NCBI RefSeq assembly: GCF_014274685.1
Contig: NZ_CP060393.1
Coordinates: 2,477,501-2,541,500, forward strand
Origin: Edaphobacter sp. 4G125
GTDB lineage: Bacteria; Acidobacteriota; Terriglobia; Terriglobales; Acidobacteriaceae
Direction: 5' to 3'
Length of the DNA: 64,000 bases
The stretch's first letter is position 1. Each line of letters begins with the position of its first letter. Below are positions 44,031 to 52,496 of this stretch, piece after piece. Position numbers and translations under genes: made by a program. The notes beneath the pieces are model-generated. The model was not told the origin of the DNA, did no database searches, and saw nothing but the letters and a program-made list of their open reading frames with translations.

Positions 44031-45443
44031 TTAACCTATAACCGATGATGTAAGGTTTCGAACCGGATGGGCGATCGGCCGTCCCACGCTGACATAAGTA
44101 AAACCGTGCTCGCTCATTGTGGCAGGGTCGTAGAGATTTCGGCCATCGACAATGATGGAGTAACGAAGTGCCTTATTGGCCCGTTTTAAGTCCAGTTCGG
44201 CAAATTCAATCCAATCGGTAAGGATCAATAGTGCGTCCGCATCGCTCATAGCGTCATAAGAATCTGCCGCGTAGCGCATGTTTTTTCCTGCCGGAAGAAT
44301 TTGCTGCGTACGTTCCATGGCGGCAGGGTCAAAGGCTGCGATACTGCAACCCTCGTTGATTAGCAAGCGTACGATCTCCACCGCAGGAGATTCTCGAATA
44401 TCATCCGTATCCCCTTTGAATGCCAGACCGAGTACAGCAAGACGCTTGCCGCGCAGATTCCATAGGGCAGAACGGACCTTTGCGATAAAGAGTCTCTTCT
44501 GCTGCTGATTAATCTTCTCGACTTCCGTAAGGAGACTGAAGTCGATGCCAAGTTGCTCGGCAACAGAGCGGAAGGCCGCAACGTCTTTCGGAAAGCAAGA
44601 GCCGCCATAGCCAATACCAGGACGCAGAAACTTGGGCCCAATACGAGTATCGAGTCCGATTCCGCGGGCCACCTGCTCCACATTGGCGTTGGTCGCCTCG
44701 CAAAGGTTCGACACAGCGTTAATGAAAGAGATCTTCATAGCGAGAAACGCATTGGAAGCGTGCTTGATAATCTCGGCGCTCTTGGTGGAGGTCATCAACA
44801 AGGGAGGAGGCTCCGCCACGCTGCAAGAACCGGAAATACAATTCTCACGCTGGTAATACTCTCCACTTGTGAGAGGAGAATAGATTTCCTTCAAAAGAAG
44901 ACCAGCGCGATCGCTATCTGAACCCACCACAATCCGGTCAGGATGGAGGAAGTCAACGACGGCCGTCCCTTCACGAAGGAACTCAGGATTGGATACAACA
45001 TCGAACAGGTTCCGATCGACCCCGTTACGCTCCAAAGCCCGGCTGATCCATTCATTGGTATAAACCGGGACAGTGCTTTTTTCGACGATGACTTTATAAC
45101 TAGTCAGGGAACGGGCGATTTCGCACGCGACCGCTTCCACGTAAGAAAGATCGGCATCTCCAGTTTCGCTTTGCGGGGTACCGACGGCGATAAAAATGGC
45201 ATCGCACTCTCGCGTAGCCTCAGCAAGATCGGTGATAAAACGGACCTGGTTATTCCGATAGCGCCCCAGCAACTCGGGCAGATGGTACTCGTGGATCGGA
45301 GTTTCTCCTCCTTGCAAGGCGGTGACTTTGCGCTCGTCGTTATCAACGCAAACGACAGCGTGGCCCATCTCAGCAAAGCACACAGCTGCCACTAGACCTA
45401 CATATCCAGAACCCACCACGGCGATGGAAATCGATTTACTCAT
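44031..45443 (-). CDS. ugd: UDP-glucose 6-dehydrogenase
   Basis: Oxidises UDP-glucose to UDP-glucuronate for capsule sugars. The N-terminal motif IAVVGSGYVGLVAAVCFAEMGH is the NAD site, and the catalytic Cys is in GYGGSCFPKD (near residue 275). The central helix KSAEIIKHASNAFLAMKISFINAVSNLCE and the C-terminal VLGLAFKGDTDDIRESPAVEIVRLLINEG are typical. ATG 45443 is chosen; TTG 45458 would destroy the GGAGG ribosome site that stands about 15 bases before 45443. The length is 470. It is divergent from the kinase gene at 45558 and reads towards the UDP-xylose synthase gene. Confidence 0.94.
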   Translation of the reverse strand: MSKSISIAVVGSGYVGLVAAVCFAEMGHAVVCVDNDERKVTALQGGETPIHEYHLPELLGRYRNNQVRFITDLAEATRECDAIFIAVGTPQSETGDADLSYVEAVACEIARSLTSYKVIVEKSTVPVYTNEWISRALERNGVDRNLFDVVSNPEFLREGTAVVDFLHPDRIVVGSDSDRAGLLLKEIYSPLTSGEYYQRENCISGSCSVAEPPPLLMTSTKSAEIIKHASNAFLAMKISFINAVSNLCEATNANVEQVARGIGLDTRIGPKFLRPGIGYGGSCFPKDVAAFRSVAEQLGIDFSLLTEVEKINQQQKRLFIAKVRSALWNLRGKRLAVLGLAFKGDTDDIRESPAVEIVRLLINEGCSIAAFDPAAMERTQQILPAGKNMRYAADSYDAMSDADALLILTDWIEFAELDLKRANKALRYSIIVDGRNLYDPATMSEHGFTYVSVGRPIAHPVRNLTSSVIG

Positions 45444-45557
45444 AAGATCGGGAAGCAACCTCCAACTCTAGAATATCGTCCTCGTGCTCTTCAAGGAACA
45501 GAAAGGGTTACATCAATTTCTCTTTAATGCGTCATCTTCTCTTGTAGACTAAACGGA

Positions 45558-47819
45558 ATGGGTCCCCAAAGCGCGCAGACACCCCCCAATACTATGGGCG
45601 TATCTGATACTCCCCCCGCATTCAGCACCGCGGTGACCGACACGACACTCTCCGAAGCGCTCATTACGTTGCGCAAACGGAAGAGGATCCTCTTGGTCTT
45701 CGTTTTGCTTGGTTTGGCATATGGTATCTACCGTGCCGAGATGCAACCTCGTATCTTTGAAGCATTTGGCCGTATCCAGGTGCGTTCTGGCTCATCGAAC
45801 GAATACCGGATGAGCAATGTGCCGGGAATGAACACCGACTCCAGTCAGCGGATGTTGACCGAGGTCGCTATCCTCCAGAGCGATTCATTGATGTTGACCG
45901 TCGCCCGAGAGATGGATCTAGCCAACAATCCAGACTTTCTGGACGACAAAGCTCCGCAACCACGAGCATCGATTGACGATCCCGCCGTGCGGCAGCAGAC
46001 GATCCACACACTGAAGGCAGGCCTGCACATCGCCCAAGTGCAGAAGACCGACATTATTCGCATCAGCTATCAGTCGCTAAGCGCAAAACTGGCCACCGAT
46101 ATTGTCAATAAAGTTATCGCCGCCTACATCCAGCGCAGCTACGAGACGAGGTTTTCATCCAGCCAGCGGATTTCCAACTGGCTCTCAGGGCAGCTGGATG
46201 ATCTCAAGCAGCAGGTGCAGGCTTCCCAGGAAAGAATGCTTGATGTGCAAAAACGTCTGGGAATCCTTGGGATGGATCCGACGCGCAGCCAGATCAATGC
46301 TTCCCTGGAACAGCTCTCCACGGCAGCCAATGAAGCGCGCATTGCACGCATCATGGCAGAATCGCGCTACCGCATGCTCAGCGGAATGGATCCCAATTCC
46401 ATTGAAGGATCCATCGAGATCACTCCAGGCGCGAGCGGACAACTTTCTGCACTCTCTACGCTGCGAACTCAATTGGCAACAGCTCGCGCGTCGTATGCCC
46501 AAATGGAGTCCGACCTGGGACTCAATCATCCGCAAGCCAAGGCACAGAAAGCCCAGATTGAAGAGCTGACCAAAGAGATCAATACAGAACAGCAGCGGCT
46601 GGTTCTGCAGGCGAAACAGGTCTATCTGGCTGCTCGCACTAACGAAGACGAGACCAGAGCAACACTGGATTCCGAGAAAAACGACGCCTATAAGCTCCGC
46701 GATGACATGGTCGAGTACACAATTCGTCAGCGCGAGTTTGAATCGAATCGAAACCTATACGAAGGCCTTCTTCAACGACTTCGAACGGCAGGCGTAGAAG
46801 CCGGCCTTGAATCCCTGGAGATTGACGTTGTCGATCCGGCGATGTTGCCAGCGACACCAACATTGAAACCAAAGTCGACGGTTATCCTGACTTACCTGTT
46901 CTTCGGCTTTCTCGCCGGAGTGATCCTTGCATTCCTGCTGGAAAGCCTGGATACGGGATTGCGCACAGTTGCAGAGATCGAAAACATCATCGAACTCCCC
47001 TCCCTTGCAGTGATTCCGCGCTTCAGTCGTCGCTCTGCGACGGAGATTCCAGGTCAGTCCTTCGCAGCGCGGAATATTATTTCCCTTTCTCAACCGAAAT
47101 CGCAGTCTGCGGAAGCATTTCGTTCTTTACGAACTGCACTTCTTTTGTCTTCAGCAGGACATCCTCCGAAGTACATCCTGCTGACCAGCGCGACTCCTTC
47201 TGAAGGTAAAACGACTGCATCGAGTAACCTGGCAACGATCCTTGCTCAAGGAGATTCGCGCGTTCTGCTGATCGATGCCGACCTTCGCAGGCCGACAGTG
47301 CACCATCAGTTTGGCTTGAACTCGAAGGTAGGATTGTCAACGGTCCTGACTGGAACAACAACACTCGAAAAGGCCGTACAAGCGATTCCTGAGATCCCGA
47401 ATCTTGACGTACTCGTCAGCGGTCCGATGCCTCCGTTCCCAACGGAGATGCTCAGCTCTGAGACGATGAATCGGTTGCTAGAGCACGCTGGAGATCTCTA
47501 TACGCATATCGTGATCGATTCCCCGCCCGTCCTATCGGTCACAGACGCAGTCATCCTGGCACGCCGTGCCGATGCTGTCGTGATGGTGATCCGGCACGGA
47601 AAATCCAGCAAGCATGTCGTACGTCGCGCAAGGGACCTTCTGCTCCGCTCGGGCGCGCCGCTCACAGGAATTCTATTGAATGCCGTCGATGTGAATTCTC
47701 CGGATTATTACGGATATTACGGCTATTCGGGATACTCGAATGCCGGCGCGGATGCGGAGACCTGGCAATCGAAGGCCGATACCCGTTCTGCACAAGACTC
47801 CGGGGAGGGAAATCGATGA
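45558..47819 (+). CDS. wzc: Wzc-type polysaccharide co-polymerase with tyrosine autokinase
   Basis: Inner-membrane protein of 753 residues that controls capsule/EPS chain length. N-terminal transmembrane segment RILLVFVLLGLAYGIY (about 49-64), a large periplasmic coiled-coil Wzz part (SLEQLSTAANEARIARIM; AQKAQIEELTKEINTEQQRLVLQ), a second segment ILTYLFFGFLAGVILAFLLE, and a cytosolic BY-kinase. Walker A is SATPSEGKTTASSNLA (near 545), Walker A' is VLLIDADLRRPT, and Walker B is IVIDSPPV. The tail carries a tyrosine cluster PDYYGYYGYSGYSN (about 715-728). Its stop overlaps the wza-like start by 4 bp. A CpsB/YwqE-like phosphatase gene lies at 56970. Confidence 0.93.
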   Translation: MGPQSAQTPPNTMGVSDTPPAFSTAVTDTTLSEALITLRKRKRILLVFVLLGLAYGIYRAEMQPRIFEAFGRIQVRSGSSNEYRMSNVPGMNTDSSQRMLTEVAILQSDSLMLTVAREMDLANNPDFLDDKAPQPRASIDDPAVRQQTIHTLKAGLHIAQVQKTDIIRISYQSLSAKLATDIVNKVIAAYIQRSYETRFSSSQRISNWLSGQLDDLKQQVQASQERMLDVQKRLGILGMDPTRSQINASLEQLSTAANEARIARIMAESRYRMLSGMDPNSIEGSIEITPGASGQLSALSTLRTQLATARASYAQMESDLGLNHPQAKAQKAQIEELTKEINTEQQRLVLQAKQVYLAARTNEDETRATLDSEKNDAYKLRDDMVEYTIRQREFESNRNLYEGLLQRLRTAGVEAGLESLEIDVVDPAMLPATPTLKPKSTVILTYLFFGFLAGVILAFLLESLDTGLRTVAEIENIIELPSLAVIPRFSRRSATEIPGQSFAARNIISLSQPKSQSAEAFRSLRTALLLSSAGHPPKYILLTSATPSEGKTTASSNLATILAQGDSRVLLIDADLRRPTVHHQFGLNSKVGLSTVLTGTTTLEKAVQAIPEIPNLDVLVSGPMPPFPTEMLSSETMNRLLEHAGDLYTHIVIDSPPVLSVTDAVILARRADAVVMVIRHGKSSKHVVRRARDLLLRSGAPLTGILLNAVDVNSPDYYGYYGYSGYSNAGADAETWQSKADTRSAQDSGEGNR

Positions 47820-48811
47820 TCCAGTATCTTACCGTGAAGAATCTTTTACGCACTGGCGCCGTTTTCTGCTTTCTACTGGGGTTGGCTGGAACAAAGGGGT
47901 ATGCCCAGTTCAGTGGCCCAGCTCTCACAGTGTCAGCAAACGTGAACCGTCCTCTGGTTCCCACAACGGACCCTGCAATTCTCTTCCCTGCGAATCGCGA
48001 GATGCGCCTTTTCCCTGGCGATCAGATTGCCGTTCATCTGTTTGGATCGACAGATTACACCCCCGTCGTACGAGTCAGTATGGATGGTTCGGTTCAGCTT
48101 CCGCTGATCGGTAAGGCTCAGGTAAAAGACCTTACCATCTCTGAAGCGGAGAAACTAATCGCTGACGAGCTCATTGCAGCAGGGATGTATCGAAATCCGC
48201 AGGTCAACCTCCAGGTGATGGATGCACCGAACCAGGTGGCAACGGTGACTGGCGAAGGTCACGCCGTGGTTCCTGTTGTGGGGCAGCGACACCTTTTTGA
48301 TGTGCTGGCAGCTGCCGGTGGACTTCCTCCGCTTGCGAGCCATACCCTCATTATTCATCGTCTGGGCCTTGAACAACCAATTGTCCTGGATCTTGGAAAC
48401 GATCCAATGAAGAGTGATTTGATCGATATTCCGATCTTCCCAGGCGATACCGTCGTCCTTTCACGGGCTGGCGCTGTTTACATGCTGGGGGCCTTCAAGA
48501 AAGTAGGAGCCATTCCATTGCAAGACAACGCACCATTGACCCTGATTAAGGCAGCCAGCGTTGCGGAGGGGCCGGGATGGGAAGGCAAATGGAAAGATCT
48601 GCGTCTGATTCGCACGGTGGGTGGAGACCGCAAGGTGATTCAGCTTAATCTGAATCGCATTCTCGATGGAAAAGATCCGGATCCCGTACTTCAGAGCGAA
48701 GACATTGTCCTGTTACCCTCGAACGCGATCAAGAGCGCCATCAAGTCTGGCGGCCTTGGCACCGTCGTTGGTTTAGCTTCCATTCTCGCAGTATCTCTTC
48801 GCAGCAATTGA
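47816..48811 (+). CDS. wza: Polysaccharide export protein (Wza-like, SLBB domains)
   Basis: Exporter of 331 residues. A signal peptide is visible (LLRTGAVFCFLLGLAGTKGYAQ), but there is no lipobox Cys, unlike E. coli Wza. The poly-export domain begins at REMRLFPGDQIAVHLFGSTDYTPVVRVSMDGSVQLPLIGKAQVKDLTISEAEKLIADELIAAGMYRNPQVNL. Two SLBB-like parts follow, each with VLAAAGGLPPL or IKAASVAEGPG. A C-terminal membrane segment GTVVGLASILAVSL closes the protein, which suits the outer-membrane helix of the octamer. Its ATG overlaps the wzc stop (ATGA), so translation is coupled. Confidence 0.9.
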   Translation: MIQYLTVKNLLRTGAVFCFLLGLAGTKGYAQFSGPALTVSANVNRPLVPTTDPAILFPANREMRLFPGDQIAVHLFGSTDYTPVVRVSMDGSVQLPLIGKAQVKDLTISEAEKLIADELIAAGMYRNPQVNLQVMDAPNQVATVTGEGHAVVPVVGQRHLFDVLAAAGGLPPLASHTLIIHRLGLEQPIVLDLGNDPMKSDLIDIPIFPGDTVVLSRAGAVYMLGAFKKVGAIPLQDNAPLTLIKAASVAEGPGWEGKWKDLRLIRTVGGDRKVIQLNLNRILDGKDPDPVLQSEDIVLLPSNAIKSAIKSGGLGTVVGLASILAVSLRSN

Positions 48812-48843
48812 ACCAAACTCCATTCGCTGTCGAGTAAGAAATC

Positions 48844-50082
48844 GTGAGTCATGAAATGAGAAAAGGAAAGGTGCGGCTGGCCTATCTGGTCAGCCACCCC
48901 ATTCAGTATCAAGCTCCCCTGCTCCGGCACATTGCGCGTGAACCGGATATCGATCTGACTGTCTTCTTCGGGTCTGATTTTTCCGTGAAGGAGTATAAAG
49001 ATGAAGGCTTTGGGGGAGTGGGTGTTAGGTGGGACATCCCTCTACTTGAGGGATATCGTCATGAATTTCTTCCCGTCATTCGAGACCATGCCAAAGTGAC
49101 TCCATTTTTGCCATTGAACCACGGCATCGCTCGCCGTCTGAAAGGATATGCGGGGCAGCCGGGCTTCGATGCCTTATGGGTCCATGGATATGCTAGCCTC
49201 AACTCTTTGCATGCGATGATTGCCGCAAAAGCATTAGGGATCCCAGTTCTTGTGCGGTCAGATTCATGGCTGGGAGACCGGGAACGCAGCGGCGTAACTC
49301 TTGCAGCGAAACAACTTTTCTTTCGCGTCCTTAAACAGATGGTCGATGGCGTTTTATCTGCGGGTACGCTCAACTCTGAATATTGGCGACACTATTTCGG
49401 CGAAGATTTTCCTATCTTCTTCATGCCCTATGCCGTCGATAACGAATACTTCCGTCGACGCACTCTCGAGGCCAGCCAGCATCGGGAATCGCTGCGAAAA
49501 GAACTGAATCTTTCTCCGGATCGTCCAGTCATTCTTTTTGCCTCTAAACTGCAGAACCGGAAGAAGGCCGACGACCTTCTCAACGCATATCAGCTTCTCT
49601 CCCCGGCTTCCGGTGTTGAACCTCATCCCTATCTCGTGATCGTAGGAGATGGCGAACAGCGGGAACAGCTCGAGCGCATGGCAAAGGAGACCGGGTTCGA
49701 TAGCATTCGATTTTGCGGCTTCCGCAACCAATCGGAACTTCCAGGGTTCTTCGATCTGGCAACTGTTTTTGTGCTTCCTTCTCGCCACGAACCGTGGGGA
49801 CTGATTGTTAATGAGGTGATGAATGCAGCCAGGGCTGTCGTTGTATCGGATGAGGTTGGCTGCCAGCGCGATCTAATCACCGATGGCGTCGAAGGCGCGG
49901 TCTTTCGTGCCGGAGATGTTAACGGATTGGCGGATGCGCTCCGCAGAACGCTAGCAACCCCAGAGACCGCGATTGAGATGGGGAGACGAGCACAGGAGCG
50001 CATTGACTTTTGGAACTTTGACGAAGACATTCGCAGTTTACGAAGAGCGTTGGCTGCACTAACAAAAAAGATCGCGGAATAA
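48844..50082 (+). CDS. Glycosyltransferase family 4
   Basis: GT-B-fold sugar transferase of 412 residues. The C-terminal nucleotide-sugar part has PVILFASKLQNRKKADDLLNAYQLL, LVIVGDGEQREQLERMAKETGFDSIRFCGFRNQSELPGFFDLATVFVLPSRHEPWGLIVNEVMNAARAVVVSDEVGC, with the ExFG-type EPWGLIVNE motif. The N-terminal acceptor domain opens with LAYLVSHPIQYQAPLLRHIARE. GTG 48844 is used; ATG 48856 is a further option. It lies 32 bp behind the wza-like gene and 17 bp before the next transferase, in the same operon. Confidence 0.88.
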   Translation: MSHEMRKGKVRLAYLVSHPIQYQAPLLRHIAREPDIDLTVFFGSDFSVKEYKDEGFGGVGVRWDIPLLEGYRHEFLPVIRDHAKVTPFLPLNHGIARRLKGYAGQPGFDALWVHGYASLNSLHAMIAAKALGIPVLVRSDSWLGDRERSGVTLAAKQLFFRVLKQMVDGVLSAGTLNSEYWRHYFGEDFPIFFMPYAVDNEYFRRRTLEASQHRESLRKELNLSPDRPVILFASKLQNRKKADDLLNAYQLLSPASGVEPHPYLVIVGDGEQREQLERMAKETGFDSIRFCGFRNQSELPGFFDLATVFVLPSRHEPWGLIVNEVMNAARAVVVSDEVGCQRDLITDGVEGAVFRAGDVNGLADALRRTLATPETAIEMGRRAQERIDFWNFDEDIRSLRRALAALTKKIAE

Positions 50083-50099
50083 TCAACGGGGGCTTTAGG

Positions 50100-51290
50100 A
50101 TGCAGATCCTACATCTTATTGGAACGCTCAGTCCGGAAGCGGGCGGCCCAAGCCAGGCAGTGCGAACCTTTTTGAGCTATAAGGACATCGGCTATTTTGG
50201 CGAAGCTGTCACATTGGATAACCCTGCGGAACCATTCCTGAAAAACATCGATTTTCCAGTCCACGCCGTAGGTTCTGGAAATTCAGGATATGGTTACAGC
50301 TATTCGTCAAAGCTTGTCCCCTGGTTGAGAGAAAATCATTCGCGGTTCGATGGTGTGGTAGTCGATGGACTTTGGAATTATTGCGGCTTTGCAACCTGGA
50401 GAGCGCTGGCCGGAACCGATACGCCGTATATGGTCTTTCCCCATGGGATGCTTGATCCCTATTTCAAACATATATCTTTGCTGAAGCATCTAAAAAAGTG
50501 GCTTTATTGGGCTCCGGTGGAATATCGGGTTCTGCGGGATGCTTATCGCGTCCTGTTTACCTCAACAGCAGAACGGGACCTTGCAGAACAAAGCTTTTCG
50601 CTCCATCGATGGACCCCTCATATTGTTCCTTACGGAACGAGCGGAGTTCCTGATCGGAATCCCGCGAATCTCGCTGAAACATTCTTTGAGCGTTGTCCCG
50701 ATGTCAGAAATCACAGATTCCTTCTCTATCTCAGCCGGATTCATCGCAAAAAAGGATGCGATCTACTGATCCGCGCTTTTGGAAAAGCGGCACATATGGA
50801 TGCGGGACTCCACCTGGTTATGGCGGGACCGGATCTGCAAGGGTGGGGCGAAGAGCTCCGGCAGATAGCGCGCGACCTTGGAGTGGATCATCGCATCCAC
50901 TGGCCAGGTATGCTAGCAGGCGATGCTAAATGGGGAGCCTTTTATACGTCTGAGGCTTTTATTCTTCCTTCCCACCAGGAGAACTTTGGGATCGCTGTTG
51001 CAGAAGCAATGAGTTGCCGAAAGCCTGTCCTGTTATCCGATAAGGTTAATATTGCTGAGGTGATTGCCAACGATCAGGCAGGATTTATGGAATCCGATAC
51101 TGAAGAAGGGACGCTGCGGCTGCTCGAGCGATGGATTGCAACACCTTCGGAAGAGCGTCTTGCGATGGGGGAGAGAGCAGTTCAGTGTTTCCGGCAGCGC
51201 TATGATATGCGCGAGAGCGCAAGGATGATTCTTCAACTCTTCGAAGCATCGAAAGGACCCAAGGGAAAGACTGTACTCTCCCACTCTTGA
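50100..51290 (+). CDS. Glycosyltransferase family 4 (second)
   Basis: GT-B transferase of 396 residues for the same polysaccharide unit. The start ILHLIGTLSPEAGGPSQAVRTF is a common GT4 beginning. The donor half shows FLLYLSRIHRKKGCDLLIRAFGKAAHMDAGLHLVMAGPDLQGWGEELR and AFILPSHQENFGIAVAEAMSCRKPVLLSDKVNIAEVI, including the ENFGIAVAEAMS motif. Donor sugar is unknown. GGGGG-rich spacer precedes ATG 50100. It is 17 bp downstream of the first GT4 and 7 bp before the acetyltransferase. Confidence 0.88.
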   Translation: MQILHLIGTLSPEAGGPSQAVRTFLSYKDIGYFGEAVTLDNPAEPFLKNIDFPVHAVGSGNSGYGYSYSSKLVPWLRENHSRFDGVVVDGLWNYCGFATWRALAGTDTPYMVFPHGMLDPYFKHISLLKHLKKWLYWAPVEYRVLRDAYRVLFTSTAERDLAEQSFSLHRWTPHIVPYGTSGVPDRNPANLAETFFERCPDVRNHRFLLYLSRIHRKKGCDLLIRAFGKAAHMDAGLHLVMAGPDLQGWGEELRQIARDLGVDHRIHWPGMLAGDAKWGAFYTSEAFILPSHQENFGIAVAEAMSCRKPVLLSDKVNIAEVIANDQAGFMESDTEEGTLRLLERWIATPSEERLAMGERAVQCFRQRYDMRESARMILQLFEASKGPKGKTVLSHS

Positions 51291-51297
51291 GATCTCT

Positions 51298-51885
51298 ATG
51301 CCACGACCGGTCCATTACAACGCGGCAGATCATATCTCTTCAGAGACAGCAGCCGATCCCTATCTGCGTCCTGCCTTTTCCCTGTCGCTGCGCATCCGTC
51401 GCTTGGTGTGGAATCTCTGCTGGGTGTTTTTTTACCGCACATCTCCTCGGCCGTTTCACAGATGGCGCTCATCTCTGTTGCGCCTATTTGGGGCGAAAAT
51501 GGGGCCGAATTGCCATTTTTACCCCAAATCCAAAGTATGGGCTCCGTGGAATCTGATCTGTGCAGATCAGGTGACCGCGGCGGATGGAGCGGAGATTTAC
51601 AATCCAGCTCCCATATCTTTTGGATCTCATGCCATCCTTTCTCAGGACGCGTATGTCTGTGGGGCAACCCATGACTATGACGATCCAGCTTTTCCTTTGC
51701 TTGCCTTTGCCATGAATTTCGGGGCCTACAGCTGGGTCTGCGCTCGCGCCTCTGTTGCGCCCGGGGTGCATGTAGAAGAAGGAGCTGTCCTGGGGCTTGG
51801 GTCAGTGGCAACCCGAAATCTGGAGGCATGGACGGTTTATGCCGGGATTCCAGCCGTAAAACTGAAGGAACGGAAACATATTTGA
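51298..51885 (+). CDS. WcaF-like O-acetyltransferase
   Basis: Hexapeptide-repeat transferase of 195 residues that probably acetylates a sugar of the polysaccharide. After about 60 residues with a positively charged, aromatic-rich front come left-handed beta-helix repeats (GAKMGPNCHFYPKSKVWAPWNLICADQVTAADGAEIYN). The sequence ISFGSHAILSQDAYVCGATHDYDDPAFPL includes the catalytic-type His. GAVLGLGSVATRNLEAWTVYAGIPAVKLKERKH is the usual family end. It closes the operon that starts at 45558. Confidence 0.88.
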   Translation: MPRPVHYNAADHISSETAADPYLRPAFSLSLRIRRLVWNLCWVFFYRTSPRPFHRWRSSLLRLFGAKMGPNCHFYPKSKVWAPWNLICADQVTAADGAEIYNPAPISFGSHAILSQDAYVCGATHDYDDPAFPLLAFAMNFGAYSWVCARASVAPGVHVEEGAVLGLGSVATRNLEAWTVYAGIPAVKLKERKHI

Positions 51886-51952
51886 AGCGAGGCGACACCA
51901 AAGTTCCGCCCCAAGCCTAAGAACATCAAAAGATCATTAAAAAGTGCGCCGA

Positions 51953-52333
51953 TCAGCTCCTTAGCTTGGCGAGCAGATCGGTTGGATGAACGGGTTTGGC
52001 CAGAATCTCGAACTCGTGCCCTTGAGCGCGAGCTTTCTCCAGCAAGTCAGCCGTCGCTGCCTGTCCTGAAAACAAGAGAATTTTGCAGGACGGGAGGCGT
52101 TGACGGGTGATAATCGCGGCCTCGATTCCGGTCATTCCTGTCATGATGACATCGCTAATGAGCATGTCTGGCTGAAAACTGTCGAGCATCTCGACCGCTT
52201 TTTCGCCGCTAAATACAGCGCGCGCCTCAAACCCCGCCTGATTTAAAATAATGGCCAGGGTATTTGCAATGACCTGCTCGTCATCGGCGACGAGAACTCT
52301 CCGTTTTGATGTCGTATTCGGCATCTCTGACAT
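51953..52333 (-). CDS. Receiver-only response regulator (CheY-like)
   Basis: Single REC domain of 126 residues. The acidic pair is ADDEQVIA (about 16-18), the phospho-acceptor Asp is in LISDVIMTGM (near 58), the Ser/Thr is LLFSGQA (near 88), and the Lys is ILAKPVHP (near 109). No output domain follows. It faces the polysaccharide operon's 3' end and is 163 bp from the divergent ABC gene. The sensor kinase is not in the window. Confidence 0.9.
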   Translation of the reverse strand: MSEMPNTTSKRRVLVADDEQVIANTLAIILNQAGFEARAVFSGEKAVEMLDSFQPDMLISDVIMTGMTGIEAAIITRQRLPSCKILLFSGQAATADLLEKARAQGHEFEILAKPVHPTDLLAKLRS

Positions 52334-52496
52334 TCGTAATCTTCCCCATTGAAGTGGTTAAACTTTAGGCTGGAGCGATCTATCTTTGTCGCTTTCCTTA
52401 TGTTCACTGCTAACTAATGATACGCTGAGCGCAGAGCCTTGCGGTATCGCTCAATCTTGGTTTCCATCAATTATCTTCGTCCTAGTCCATTAGCTT

